DNA from: Oscillospiraceae bacterium
GTDB lineage: Bacteria; Bacillota; Clostridia; Oscillospirales; Ruminococcaceae
Direction: 5' to 3'
Assembly (NCBI GenBank): GCA_018110825.1
Contig: JAGBCL010000119.1
Location: 1-63,621, forward strand
Length of the DNA stretch: 63,621 bases
A model generated the notes under the pieces. It saw only the letters and a list, made by a program, of their open reading frames with translations. It was not told where the DNA came from and did not search any database. Made by a program: the position numbers and the translations under genes. Shown piece after piece: positions 50,649-59,154 of this stretch (its first letter is position 1; each line of letters begins with the position of its first letter).

Positions 50649-51428
50649 ATGGAACTGTTTATTACAATTATAGTATGCCTGCTTGCAGGCTGCGGTGCAG
50701 GTTTGGGTACAGGCTTTGCAGGAATGAGTGCGGCTGTTGTAATTACCCCTATGCTGGTGACTTTCCTCGATATGCCTGCGTACAGTGCAATCGGAATTGC
50801 CCTCGCAAGTGACGTCCTCGCAAGCGGTGTAAGTGCCTATACATATCACAAAAACAAAAATATTGACATAAAAAACGGCATTGTAATGATGCTTGCCGTT
50901 CTGCTTTTTACCTTTGTAGGAAGCTTTGTCGCAAGCTTCGTACCAAACGATGCAATGGGCGGCACATCTGTGTTTATGACAACTCTTATGGGTATCAAAT
51001 TCATTGTGAAGCCTGTTAACACCACAAAGGAAGCAATGAACGCAGTTTCACCGAAGAAAAGGCTTGTGCAGTCCATCATTTTCGGCATGCTTATCGGCTT
51101 TATCTGCGGATTTGTAGGTGCAGGCGGCGGAATGATGATGCTTATGATTTTGACTATGGTGCTGGGGTACGAACTGAAAACAGCAGTCGGTACAAGCGTA
51201 TTTATTATGACATTTACTGCACTCACAGGTGCAGTAAGCCATTTTGTTATCGACAGCAATACCCCCGACCTTCTTGTGCTGATACTATGTGTACTTTTCA
51301 CACTGATTTTCGCCCGTATCGGTGCAGTAATCGCAAATAAGGTAAGCTCCAAAACACTTAACCGTGCAACGGGAATTATCCTCGTAACGCTTGGTGTAAT
51401 TGTTATCGGAGTAGGTGCTTTGGTGTAA
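50649..51428 (+). CDS. TSUP-family permease (TauE/SafE)
   Basis: A 259-residue membrane protein with about eight helices in two repeats. The start of each half shows the family pattern: GCGAGLGTGFAGMSAAVVITPML near residue 15 and GFICGFVGAGGGMMMLMILT near 152. Members export sulfite, sulfoacetate or related organic anions. Which one is carried here cannot be told. It lies 8 bases before a kinase-like gene. The start follows CAGAAAGAAG. Confidence 0.88.
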   Translation: MELFITIIVCLLAGCGAGLGTGFAGMSAAVVITPMLVTFLDMPAYSAIGIALASDVLASGVSAYTYHKNKNIDIKNGIVMMLAVLLFTFVGSFVASFVPNDAMGGTSVFMTTLMGIKFIVKPVNTTKEAMNAVSPKKRLVQSIIFGMLIGFICGFVGAGGGMMMLMILTMVLGYELKTAVGTSVFIMTFTALTGAVSHFVIDSNTPDLLVLILCVLFTLIFARIGAVIANKVSSKTLNRATGIILVTLGVIVIGVGALV

Positions 51429-51436
51429 TAAAAGCT

Positions 51437-51934
51437 ATGAAGAAAATAATGGTAATCGGTTGTCCGGGAAGCGGAAAAAGCACTTTTTCCCGAGCGTTAC
51501 ACCAAATAACAGGTATAACGCTTTTTCATCTGGATATGATGTATTGGAACAGTGACAGAACAACGGTTGAAAAAGCAGTGTTCCTTAAACGTCTGTCAGA
51601 TGCAATTCAACAGAATGAATGGATAATAGACGGCAATTACGGTTCTACCATAGAACTTAGATTGCAGGCTTGCGATACGGTTATATTTCTTGATTATCCG
51701 CTTGAAATTTGCCTTGACGGTATCAGAGAAAGACGCGGCAAAGCACGTAGTGATATGCCCTGGACAGAAAATGAAGACGAAGAGGATACAGAGTTTATTG
51801 AGTTTATAAAAAGCTACAATTCACAAAGCAAGCCGCAGATAATGGATTTGCTTAAACTATATCCCGACAAGAATGTTTTTATCTTTAACAATCGAAAAGA
51901 GGCAGATGAATTTCTTGATAATTTGCAACGATAA
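51437..51934 (+). CDS. Adenylate-kinase-like P-loop protein (topology-modulation type)
   Basis: A 165-residue P-loop kinase-like protein. Walker A is GCPGSGKST (near residue 8), followed by ITLFHLDMMYW with Asp/aromatic acceptor-site residues and IIDGNYGSTIELR near 62. The LID region is short (RERRGKARSDMPW). This pattern is shared by proteins annotated as DNA topology modulation FlaR-like proteins, whose reaction is not known. No clear ribosome binding site, so translation may be coupled to the TSUP gene. Confidence 0.75.
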   Translation: MKKIMVIGCPGSGKSTFSRALHQITGITLFHLDMMYWNSDRTTVEKAVFLKRLSDAIQQNEWIIDGNYGSTIELRLQACDTVIFLDYPLEICLDGIRERRGKARSDMPWTENEDEEDTEFIEFIKSYNSQSKPQIMDLLKLYPDKNVFIFNNRKEADEFLDNLQR

Positions 51935-52001
51935 TTTTTGAAGGTTAGGTACACCTTGAAAACAAAGCTTGATGAAGCAGAATGTGATTTGCAATAAATT
52001 A

Positions 52002-52048
52002 AAAGGCAATATCGCTCAAACAAACCGTTTGAACGATATTGCCTTTGT
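52002..52048. terminator. Bidirectional terminator
   Basis: AAAGGCAATATCG-C-TCAAAC and GTTTGA-A-CGATATTGCCTTT pair over 19 bases with one mismatch between convergent genes. Confidence 0.9.
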
Positions 52049-53085
52049 TATTCTTCCGTCGCACTTTCCAACAGCACAATCCTCTTATTATCACAATCAA
52101 TCTCCGCCTTGACCCCATAAGAAATAACCCCGATAGGCATAGCGTGACCGAAATTCACATTATAAATAATCGGCAGGTCTACCAGCTTTTCTTCCTGCGC
52201 AACAACCTTCAGAATAGCACCCTTGTATTCTTCATAATACTGCTCAGCCTGAGGCTTGCCAACAATAATTCCGTTCAGCACCTTCAGAATTCCCTGTGCC
52301 GCAAGAGTACGCAAAGTACGCTTCACAAAATCAGGGGAGGGACGTTCCTCACTTGTTTCAAAGAAAAGTATCGCACCTTTCCATTGCTGAGCCGCAGGGA
52401 AAATCTCCGTTCCGAAAACCTCAGGAAATACATCAATGCAACCGCCTAACAGATGCCCCACAGCCTTGCCCGTACCCTGTAAAACCTCATAGCCGTGAAC
52501 ATCAGGCTTCAATTGCTTCTGAATATTTTGATTTTCTTCGCACCACGGCACAAAATCATCAGTCCATTCGGGAGAAGACTTGATTTCGTAACCCTCCGTA
52601 TCACCGAAAAGTACAGCCTTTACAGCCTCCACCGTGTAATCAAACATCTTCACATATTCGCCGAATTCGCACATAACACTCGGACCGTAAAAAGACCCCA
52701 GCCCAGCCTTGTACATCATAAAATGATTTACAGTAGTGTCGGAGTAACCCATAAAAATCTTGGGGTTGCTGCGAATTACATCATAATCAATGTACGGCAG
52801 CAGCCTTATCGTGTCATCACCGCCAATTGCACAGAAAACCGCCGAAATAGTTTCATCACGAAAAGCATCCATAAGGTCTTTTGCACGCGATTCAGGATGT
52901 TCATCAACAAAATAAGTTCCTTTCAGTGCATTAGGCATAGCAACAACCTGCAACCCGAAATCCCGTTCAAGACGTTCCTTTGCAATGTAAAATTTATGTA
53001 TAAGCGCCTCATCACCAAGTCCGCCCCATGACAAGCTTACAACGGCAATCTTATCGCCCTTTTTGAGCCTTTTAGGTTTAATCAT
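52048..53085 (-). CDS. S66-family serine peptidase (LD-carboxypeptidase/MccF-like)
   Basis: A 345-residue cytoplasmic hydrolase. The nucleophile elbow is FMGYSDTTVNHF (Ser near 113), the catalytic Glu lies in an LGGCIDV region, and the catalytic His in NVNFGHAMPIGV (near 307). Family members cleave LD-dipeptide bonds in wall peptides or the amide bond of microcin C-like compounds. ATG 53085 follows AGGAGG by six bases; a TTG two codons earlier is less likely. No precise substrate can be given. Confidence 0.88.
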   Translation of the reverse strand: MIKPKRLKKGDKIAVVSLSWGGLGDEALIHKFYIAKERLERDFGLQVVAMPNALKGTYFVDEHPESRAKDLMDAFRDETISAVFCAIGGDDTIRLLPYIDYDVIRSNPKIFMGYSDTTVNHFMMYKAGLGSFYGPSVMCEFGEYVKMFDYTVEAVKAVLFGDTEGYEIKSSPEWTDDFVPWCEENQNIQKQLKPDVHGYEVLQGTGKAVGHLLGGCIDVFPEVFGTEIFPAAQQWKGAILFFETSEERPSPDFVKRTLRTLAAQGILKVLNGIIVGKPQAEQYYEEYKGAILKVVAQEEKLVDLPIIYNVNFGHAMPIGVISYGVKAEIDCDNKRIVLLESATEE

Positions 53086-53112
53086 AGCCAACCTCCTGTG
53101 TGAATTTTCTAT

Positions 53113-53141
53113 AGTTTACCATAAAATAACGTTTTTAGCAA
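53113..53141 (-). promoter_or_regulatory. Promoter of the S66 peptidase gene
   Basis: On the minus strand TTGCTA (53141-53136), 17 bases, TAAACT (53118-53113). Confidence 0.65.
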
Positions 53142-53144
53142 GTA

Positions 53145-53173
53145 TTGTTTTTTCTGAATTGCTGTGTTATAAT
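53145..53173 (+). promoter_or_regulatory. Promoter of the gene at 53203
   Basis: TTGTTT (53145-53150), 17 bases, TATAAT (53168-53173), 29 bases before the start. It overlaps the divergent promoter's upstream edge. Confidence 0.7.
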
Positions 53174-53202
53174 TGTCAAAAGAATTATTATCGGAGGAAT
53201 AA

Positions 53203-53979
53203 ATGAAATACTGGAAAGCTCATTTTAAGGATCAATTTCATAATGAAGAAATAACAATTATTAACAATGAAGAGGGAAATAATTCGTTATCTTTTGAACT
53301 AGACGGAATAAAATTTTCAGGAAATTGCCCTCACGATTTCAGCCTTGAGGATGAAAATCAATGTGAAGAAGCAATGAAAAAATTTCGTTTCATCAGACAC
53401 GGTGGATATAATGAAATGCTTGATATGAATTCACCATATTGCTATGATTTGCAAAGATATTCACTTAATGTAGAGATACCTTTAACATTGCTGCGGAAAA
53501 AAGATAATTTCAGAATTGAAGGAACAATACATATAGCTTTCAGTATGAAAGAATATGACAGCAACATCCCAAAATGCCGCTATAGCTGTGATAATGAGTT
53601 TGTCTACAGCGACGATATTATAGTGCATAACTTTTATGTTTGCGTTGACAATGAAAGGTTTGACAGCGATAAACAAACACTTTATTTTGAAACAGCATTA
53701 AATGATATATCTGAGAAAATGAAAGATAAATATTGTATTATGTCTTGTTTTACCTGTCAATACTCCGAGTATTCTCCTTATGGAAATGATGATTTCGGAA
53801 TGATGTTGTGCTATAAAGACTATAAGGAAGAATGTATAAAGGTTAACAGTAAAGACGACTATTTTGAATTGCTCGAAAATAAGAATTTTGATATAAGACA
53901 AGAAACATATTTGTGCAGTGAATATGAACCAAGAATTCATAGTTCAGGCTACAGAGGTTTTATAAACGGAGTAAAATAA
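53203..53979 (+). CDS. Hypothetical protein with Cys-rich C-terminus
   Basis: A 258-residue soluble protein without signal or membrane segments. It starts after ATCGGAGG. The N-terminal half looks beta-rich (SLSFELDGIKFSGNCPHDF). The C-terminal part has SCFTCQYSEYSPYGNDDF, then MMLCYKDYKEEC, a four-Cys set that could bind zinc or an Fe-S cluster. I have a weak recollection of a DUF6304-like family with this pattern but am not sure. It precedes an acetyltransferase on the same strand by 22 bases. Confidence 0.6.
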   Translation: MKYWKAHFKDQFHNEEITIINNEEGNNSLSFELDGIKFSGNCPHDFSLEDENQCEEAMKKFRFIRHGGYNEMLDMNSPYCYDLQRYSLNVEIPLTLLRKKDNFRIEGTIHIAFSMKEYDSNIPKCRYSCDNEFVYSDDIIVHNFYVCVDNERFDSDKQTLYFETALNDISEKMKDKYCIMSCFTCQYSEYSPYGNDDFGMMLCYKDYKEECIKVNSKDDYFELLENKNFDIRQETYLCSEYEPRIHSSGYRGFINGVK

Positions 53980-54001
53980 ATCACATTAAGGAGGTTATCA
54001 T

Positions 54002-54598
54002 ATGACCGAAAAACAAAAGCGTGACCAAGGCTTTCTCTACAACGCAAATTACGATGAGGAAATCCTCGCGGATATAAATAAGTGCAACGACCTTTGCCAC
54101 AAGTTCAATCAGATTAAGCCCTCAGACCGTGAAGCACAAACCGAAATATTGAAGCAGATATTTCACAAAATGGGCGAAAGCGTCTACGTCAACACTCCAT
54201 TCTGGTGTGACTACGGCTACAATACAACCGTCGGCGATTATTTCTTTGCAAACCACAACTGCCAAATCCTAGACGGCGGCAAAGTAACTTTCGGTGACCA
54301 CGTCTTCATCGCACCAAACTGTACATTCACCACAGCCGAACACGCCCTCGACGTTGAACAGCGAAACGAGGGACTTGAAGTCGCACTTCCCATAACAGTC
54401 GGCAACAACGTGTGGATAGGTGCAGGAACAATCGTACTCGGCGGCGTTACAATCGGGGACAACACCGTAATCGGCGCAGGAAGCGTCGTAACAAAGGATA
54501 TTCCCTCAAACGTCATAGCAGTCGGAGTACCCTGCCGTGTTATGCGTGAAATAACTGAAGCCGACAAGGAAAGATATCCGCATTATACTGGAGAATAA
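54002..54598 (+). CDS. Sugar O-acetyltransferase (maltose/galactoside type)
   Basis: A 198-residue acyltransferase of the left-handed beta-helix family. The N-terminal helical part (DQGFLYNANYDEEI) precedes hexapeptide repeats: VGDYFFANHNCQILDGG, then HAL with the catalytic His in TFTTAEHALDVEQRN (near 117), then NVWIGAGTIVLGGVTIGDN and VIGAGSVVTKDIPSNVIAVG. It transfers an acetyl group from acetyl-CoA to a sugar such as maltose or galactoside. RBS is AAGGAGG. Confidence 0.92.
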   Translation: MTEKQKRDQGFLYNANYDEEILADINKCNDLCHKFNQIKPSDREAQTEILKQIFHKMGESVYVNTPFWCDYGYNTTVGDYFFANHNCQILDGGKVTFGDHVFIAPNCTFTTAEHALDVEQRNEGLEVALPITVGNNVWIGAGTIVLGGVTIGDNTVIGAGSVVTKDIPSNVIAVGVPCRVMREITEADKERYPHYTGE

Positions 54599-54603
54599 CA
54601 CAA

Positions 54604-54640
54604 AACAACCGTCACCTGTAAAGATGACGGTTGTTCTTAT
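54604..54640. terminator. Bidirectional terminator
   Basis: AACAACCGTCA (54604-54614) pairs with TGACGGTTGTT (54625-54635) between convergent genes. Confidence 0.88.
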
Positions 54641-54646
54641 CTAAAT

Positions 54647-55099
54647 TCAAATCTCAGCAAGTATCTCAGCCGCATTGGTATCAGGCTTGACCTTAGGCAT
54701 AACCTTTTCAATGCTTCCGTTTTCGTCAATAATGAAAGTCGTGCGTACTACACCCATACTAACCTTGCCGTAAAGCTTCTTTTCCTGCCAAACACCGTAA
54801 GCCTGTATCGCAACCAACTCAGGGTCAGACAAAAGCACAAAATCAAGACCGTGCTTCTCGGAAAATTTAGCGTGAGAAGCAACGCTGTCCTTGCTTATTC
54901 CGATAACCTCAACATTCTTTTTCTTGAACTCGCCGTAAAGCCCCGCAAAAGCACACGCCTGACGTGTACAGCCGGGTGTGTTGTCCCTCGGATAAAAATA
55001 CATAACAACTTTCTTGCCCTTGAAATCGGACAAAGAAACAGCGTTTCCGTTTTTGTCATTCAGCGTAAAATCGGGAGCCTTCATTCCTGCTTCAAGCAT
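54647..55099 (-). CDS. bcp: Bcp-type thiol peroxidase (peroxiredoxin)
   Basis: A 150-residue peroxiredoxin. YFYPRDNTPGCTRQACAF (near residues 35-52) holds the peroxidatic Cys and the resolving Cys five residues later, as in Bcp/PrxQ. It reduces hydrogen peroxide and organic peroxides with thioredoxin. It follows the superoxide reductase gene by 12 bases, and the two form an oxidative-stress operon in an anaerobe: one makes peroxide from superoxide, the other removes it. Confidence 0.94.
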   Translation of the reverse strand: MLEAGMKAPDFTLNDKNGNAVSLSDFKGKKVVMYFYPRDNTPGCTRQACAFAGLYGEFKKKNVEVIGISKDSVASHAKFSEKHGLDFVLLSDPELVAIQAYGVWQEKKLYGKVSMGVVRTTFIIDENGSIEKVMPKVKPDTNAAEILAEI

Positions 55100-55111
55100 A
55101 ATTTTTCTCCT

Positions 55112-55495
55112 TTAGTTTATATCAGCCTTCCAAAGACCGTGCAGATTGCAGTATGCATAAGCCGCAACAGGCTTTTCGTCAGTAAGTGCAAAAGTCACAA
55201 CAGGTTCCTTGCCTACTTCAAGACACTTGCGCTGACCGCCTCTGTCAGTCTGAAGATATACCCACAGAATGCTGTGTTCTTCAATCATAGGGTGAGTAAC
55301 AGAACCAATTTCAATCTTAACAATGTTTTCTTCAATTGTAACAACAGGAATATGCTTTTCAGCACTTGCTTCAACAGTGCCTGGTTTAAGCTCAGACATC
55401 TTCTGACCGCAGCACATCATAGGTACGCCTGCATCATTAATCATACCGATTAAATTTCCGCAATGCTCGCAAATATAAAATCTGTTTTCATTCAT
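55112..55495 (-). CDS. dfx: Desulfoferrodoxin / superoxide reductase
   Basis: A 127-residue class I-type desulfoferrodoxin. The N-terminal rubredoxin-like site is YICEHCGNLIGM plus MMCCGQKM. The catalytic Fe(His4-Cys) centre is seen as EKHIPVV, THPMIEEHSILWVYL and YCNLHGLW. It reduces superoxide to peroxide without making O2. ATG 55495 follows ATGGAGG by seven bases; a longer frame upstream lacks a site. It is paired with bcp. Confidence 0.94.
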   Translation of the reverse strand: MNENRFYICEHCGNLIGMINDAGVPMMCCGQKMSELKPGTVEASAEKHIPVVTIEENIVKIEIGSVTHPMIEEHSILWVYLQTDRGGQRKCLEVGKEPVVTFALTDEKPVAAYAYCNLHGLWKADIN

Positions 55496-55563
55496 AGGTA
55501 TTACCTCCATATTATTTGATACAAGTATTATATCATAAAATTCCGTTGAATACAATATATTTG

Positions 55564-56031
55564 TTATTTTTCCAACGCACGCTTTATCAGCTCAATCTTA
55601 TCCGTGTCATTCTTATTCTTTGTATCTCTCCTGTACCCGTCTTTCGAGGAAGCTGTGTAAACCTTCAGATAATCTTCAAGTCCAAGCAAATAATACCGAA
55701 CACCATTCTCATCAACAACAGGTATCCGAGTTATGTTCACCCCTGCAAACGGTACAAGATTTTCAATCGAAGCAAACGCTGCACTTACCCCATCCTTTTT
55801 AAAAGCGTGCTCGTGAACATCGTAAAGCGAGTAACCAAGTGTTGTCATCACTTCAATAAGCATATCCCACTTTTCATCAAGATATTCCTCAGGAATGAGC
55901 ACATCAATATCATCAGCGTTCAGATTTGCACCAAGCCGTTGCTCCAACCCCAGCGAGCCAAATAAAAGGGGAGTAATTCCAAGTACTTCATTCAATTCTT
56001 TTGCAATTTGCAGAAATAGTTTCTTTTTCAT
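55564..56031 (-). CDS. Nucleotidyltransferase-fold protein
   Basis: A 155-residue protein with GSLGLEQRLGANLNADDIDVLIP (near residues 22-44), the G-S...D-x-D pattern of the Pol-beta nucleotidyltransferase superfamily, as found in aminoglycoside-type and MNT-like enzymes. ATG 56031 follows AGGGAG; a longer in-frame start runs into the LysR gene. It is encoded 10 bases after the LysR regulator on the same strand. The substrate is unknown, and no HEPN partner is adjacent. Confidence 0.7.
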   Translation of the reverse strand: MKKKLFLQIAKELNEVLGITPLLFGSLGLEQRLGANLNADDIDVLIPEEYLDEKWDMLIEVMTTLGYSLYDVHEHAFKKDGVSAAFASIENLVPFAGVNITRIPVVDENGVRYYLLGLEDYLKVYTASSKDGYRRDTKNKNDTDKIELIKRALEK

Positions 56032-56041
56032 GCAATTCTCC

Positions 56042-56914
56042 CTAAAACATCTCAATAAACTTCTTCTTAGCACCCGAAGCCTGCTCATTTTCCAGCCAGC
56101 AAAGCTCCAGCGTACGCTCAGGCAAAGGCTTGTCAAGCTTTATCTCAAACAGCTCCCCACGTATATCCGCAAATTCACGTGTAACGCAGGATATTCCAAG
56201 ACCAATCCGTGCAAACTCAACCAGCAATTCGTGAGTACCAAGCTCAATCTCTGGCTTGAGAATTATTCCATCAGAACCGAATTCAGCATCTATGGCACGT
56301 CTTGAGTTGGAAAGTGTTTCAAGCATTATAAGCGGATATTCCGCAACTTCTTTTCGTGTAATGACTTTTCCGTCAAGCTGTTTGTATGCCGCACCGCCGA
56401 TAAATACATCGTGAAGCCGCAAGCATGTCTTGTGCGAGAATTTTTCCTCAGTAACTGGTGAGTTTACAAAAGCAATGTCTATCTTTCCCGCAGAAAGCAG
56501 GGAAAATGCCTCCGTACTTGTCCTGTTTACAACCGTCAGACGTACATTTGGATATAGTTCATTCCATTTTTTTAGATAGGGCAGCAGGTAATATTTCGCA
56601 ACCGTGTCAGCAGCACAAATACAAAGACTGCCCTCTTGCAAAAGCCTTAATCGTGATATTTTTTCTTCAGCCTCTCCAATAGTTTCAAGCGCAGGAATAA
56701 TCGCCGAATAAAGTGCATTTGCTTCAGCAGTAGGAATAACCGACCTCTTTCCGCGTACAAACAGCTGTACATCAAGAAGCAATTCCAGTTGCTTTATTGA
56801 CTGACTTATCGCACTCTGGGTAACATAAAGCCGCCTTGCCGCTTCCGAAAACGAACGGTATTCGTAAACAACGCTGAATGTGCGGTAATAATCCAAAGAA
56901 AAACGTTCTTTCAT
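56042..56914 (-). CDS. LysR-family transcriptional regulator
   Basis: A 290-residue regulator. The winged helix-turn-helix is YRSFSEAARRLYVTQSAISQSIKQLE (about 18-43), and the co-inducer domain has the usual LysR layout (GKIDIAFVNSP near 130). It is divergent from the CofE-like gene across about 207 bases, the normal position for a LysR regulator of its neighbour. RBS is TAGGAGT. Confidence 0.93.
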   Translation of the reverse strand: MKERFSLDYYRTFSVVYEYRSFSEAARRLYVTQSAISQSIKQLELLLDVQLFVRGKRSVIPTAEANALYSAIIPALETIGEAEEKISRLRLLQEGSLCICAADTVAKYYLLPYLKKWNELYPNVRLTVVNRTSTEAFSLLSAGKIDIAFVNSPVTEEKFSHKTCLRLHDVFIGGAAYKQLDGKVITRKEVAEYPLIMLETLSNSRRAIDAEFGSDGIILKPEIELGTHELLVEFARIGLGISCVTREFADIRGELFEIKLDKPLPERTLELCWLENEQASGAKKKFIEMF

Positions 56915-56965
56915 ACGGTACTCCTATCTATTAGTAAAACTTATGATATTCCTTGAATAATAATG

Positions 56966-56994
56966 TTGACTTATAAGAAGAATTATAGTATAAT
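56966..56994 (+). promoter_or_regulatory. Promoter of the CofE-like gene
   Basis: TTGACT (56966-56971), 17 bases, TATAAT (56989-56994). The 125-base leader contains hairpins GATGTC/GACATC (57003-57018) and CCGCA-AAA-TGCGG near 57092-57104. Confidence 0.78.
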
Positions 56995-57121
56995 ATTTTT
57001 GTGATGTCAAGAGGACATCTGCTGATAGTTTTCGGATTATCGCATATACTTATTGCAAATTCAATAAATTGCATTAGCAGTAATCTAAGACCGCAAAATG
57101 CGGCAGAATGGAGTTTTTATT

Positions 57122-58312
57122 ATGGAAAGAACAGTCGGTACAGTAGTCCGTGGCGTAAGAGCACCAATCATCCGTGAAGGCGATGACCTTGCTCAGATTG
57201 TAACAGATACTATCTGCAATTGTCTTGAAGCTGAAAAAATTGCTGTAGGCAGCAAGGATATCGTTGCTGTAACAGAGTCTATCCTCGCAAGAGCACAGGG
57301 CAACTACGCAAACGTTAAGGACATCGCTGATGACGTAAAGGCTAAGTTCCCATCTGGACATATCGGTGTAATTTTCCCAATCCTCAGCCGTAACCGTTTT
57401 GCAATCTGCCTCAGAGGTTTTGCAATGGGTGCTAAGAAGATTACTCTTATGCTTAGCTATCCATCTGACGAAGTTGGTAACCACCTTTTCGATATCGACC
57501 TCCTCGATGAAAAGGGTGTTGACCCATATACAGACGTACTCTCCGAAGAAAAGTACCGTGAACTCTTCGGCTATGAAGTGCACCCATTCACAGGTGTTGA
57601 CTATGTTGATTACTACAAGAAGCTTGTTGAGTCCTGCGGATGTGAATGCGAAATAGTATTTGCAAACAAGGCAACAGCTATTCTTAACTATACAAAGGAC
57701 GTTCTCAACTGTGATATCCACACTAGAGCACGTACAAAGCGTCTCCTCAAGAAGGCTGGTGCAAATACAGTTTACGGTATGGACGAAATCCTTACTGCAC
57801 CTGTAAATGGCAGCGGATACAATGATTTCTGCGGTCTCCTTGGTTCAAACAAGGCTACAGAAGAAACAGTAAAGCTCTTCCCAATTAAGTCACAGGAATT
57901 CGTTGACCGTGTTCAGGCACTTCTCCTTGAAAGAACAGGTAAGACAATCGAAGTTATGGTATACGGCGACGGTGCATTCAAGGACCCTGCAGGAAAGATT
58001 TGGGAACTTGCTGACCCAGTAGTATCTCCAGGTTATACAAAGGGACTTGCTGGTACACCAAACGAACTTAAGCTCAAGTACCTCGCAGATAATGACTTCG
58101 CTGACCTCTCAGGCGACGAACTCAAGGCAGCAATCTCACAGCGTATTCAGGAAAAGGACGCAAACCTCAAGGGTAATATGGCTTCCGAGGGTACAACCCC
58201 AAGACAGCTTACAGACCTTATCGGTTCACTCTGCGACCTTACTTCCGGTAGTGGTGATAAGGGTACACCTATCATCTATGTTCAGGGTTACTTTGATAAC
58301 TATACAGTTTAA
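57122..58312 (+). CDS. CofE-like F420-0:glutamate-ligase-family protein
   Basis: A 396-residue protein of the CofE/F420 gamma-glutamyl ligase fold. It has the N-terminal RTVGTVVRGVRAPIIREGDD, the VAVTESILARAQGNY segment near 65-80, and VMVYGDGAFKDPAGKIWELADP near 280-300, all with the spacing of the family. ATG 57122 follows AATGGAG; a start eight codons upstream lacks a site. Codon use is of the highly expressed type. No other F420 gene is nearby, so its glutamylation target is unknown. A divergent LysR gene probably controls it. Confidence 0.8.
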   Translation: MERTVGTVVRGVRAPIIREGDDLAQIVTDTICNCLEAEKIAVGSKDIVAVTESILARAQGNYANVKDIADDVKAKFPSGHIGVIFPILSRNRFAICLRGFAMGAKKITLMLSYPSDEVGNHLFDIDLLDEKGVDPYTDVLSEEKYRELFGYEVHPFTGVDYVDYYKKLVESCGCECEIVFANKATAILNYTKDVLNCDIHTRARTKRLLKKAGANTVYGMDEILTAPVNGSGYNDFCGLLGSNKATEETVKLFPIKSQEFVDRVQALLLERTGKTIEVMVYGDGAFKDPAGKIWELADPVVSPGYTKGLAGTPNELKLKYLADNDFADLSGDELKAAISQRIQEKDANLKGNMASEGTTPRQLTDLIGSLCDLTSGSGDKGTPIIYVQGYFDNYTV

Positions 58313-58323
58313 TTTATATACGA

Positions 58324-58353
58324 AAGCGTCAGGAATTTTCCTGACGCTTTTTT
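58324..58353 (+). terminator. Terminator of the CofE-like gene
   Basis: AAGCGTCAGG pairs with CCTGACGCTT, followed by six T residues. Confidence 0.88.
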
Positions 58354-58375
58354 GTATCCAGTAATATAAAATACA

Positions 58376-58402
58376 AACCTCCGCAAAATTGCGGAGGTTT
58401 GC
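58376..58402 (-). terminator. Terminator of the 47-residue gene
   Basis: AACCTCCGCAA-AA-TTGCGGAGGTT is a perfect 11-base stem right at the stop codon of the small minus-strand gene. Confidence 0.7.
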
Positions 58403-58403
58403 T

Positions 58404-58547
58404 TCAAGCCGAAAGCTTTTCAATCATAGCAATCATTCTGTTGCATTTCTGAGTATCAATCTTACCTTGCTTGTGTAAAATCATAGTCCACGCTTTAAGC
58501 GTGTTTTTCTTCATTTCGAGGTCAGTGTTTTTCTGATTTTTACTCAT
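58404..58547 (-). CDS. 47-residue hypothetical protein
   Basis: MSKNQKNTDLEMKKNTLKAW begins a very basic, helical protein. The ATG at 58547 follows ACAGGAGATGATTGT and a terminator follows the stop. Upstream in frame there is no further site. No family recognised; the size and charge fit a nucleic-acid-binding or SHOCT-like small protein. It is convergent with the CofE-like gene. Confidence 0.6.
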   Translation of the reverse strand: MSKNQKNTDLEMKKNTLKAWTMILHKQGKIDTQKCNRMIAMIEKLSA

Positions 58548-58863
58548 ACAATCATCTCCTGTAAATATTGTAGTCTGTTTTTCTGCGTAATATTCCATCA
58601 AAAACGGAATTATACGAATTACTCTGTAAAAATTCCTTCGTAACTGATACAAAAAATTCGTATATTGAAATATAAACAATAAATTTGAAAAACAAAATCG
58701 GAGAAGAATATGTGGTTGAATTATTTTTTTAAAATTTAAAAATTTTTTTCAAAAATGCCACTAAAAATTTGGTTTTGCAAAAAAATACATTATAAGTATA
58801 ATACAAGCATGCGGTGACAGGAAACTGTTTAGATTTGCCGTGTGCAGAAAGGACGGTAGCATT
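58548..58863. other. AT-rich spacer with promoter for the SANT-like gene
   Basis: About 316 bases. Apart from the promoter at 58775-58802 I see only A/T homopolymer runs and a nine-codon frame (58710-58739) with a GGAGAAG site, which I do not call. Confidence 0.45.
58775..58802 (+). promoter_or_regulatory. Promoter of the SANT-like gene
   Basis: TTGCAA (58775-58780), 16 bases, TATAAT (58797-58802). Confidence 0.68.
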
Positions 58864-59088
58864 ATGAAAGCTACTAATGAAAATAAGCCTGCTCGTCATT
58901 ATGATGATTGGAATGTGGAAGATGACAAATTGTTATCTCAAAAACATAGTGAATACAGAAAAAAGTATGGCAGAGCAGACATCGCTGACAAGATGTGCGT
59001 AGAATTATTTGATCGTTCTGAAAAAGCAATCGTAGCAAGAAGACGTTTGATTAGAGCAATTGAAAAATATTTAGAAATGAATGATTAA
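58864..59088 (+). CDS. SANT/Myb-like miniprotein
   Basis: A 74-residue protein. The central part reads WNVEDDKLLSQKHSEYRKKYG, then ADIADKMCVEL, then DRSEKAIVARRRLIRAIEKY. The W-x-x-E-D...L...Y...A..M...R...A...R spacing is that of bacterial Myb/SANT-like helix-turn-helix domains. ATG 58864 follows GAAAGGACG. It is convergent with the primase gene and may be part of the same accessory module as a small DNA-binding regulator. The family match is by eye. Confidence 0.65.
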   Translation: MKATNENKPARHYDDWNVEDDKLLSQKHSEYRKKYGRADIADKMCVELFDRSEKAIVARRRLIRAIEKYLEMND

Positions 59089-59114
59089 AAATGCACATCT
59101 AAATTTATTACACA

Positions 59115-59149
59115 AACAACGCATATCCAAAGATATGCGTTGTTATTTT
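59115..59149. terminator. Bidirectional terminator
   Basis: AACAACGCATATC-CAAA-GATATGCGTTGTT is a perfect 13-base stem with ATTTTA to the right, between convergent genes. Confidence 0.9.
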
Positions 59150-59154
59150 ATATA

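Noticed and set aside
58710-58739. Nine-codon frame with a GGAGAAG site (MWLNYFFKI)
   Set aside because: Too short and without promoter or terminator to support as a gene.
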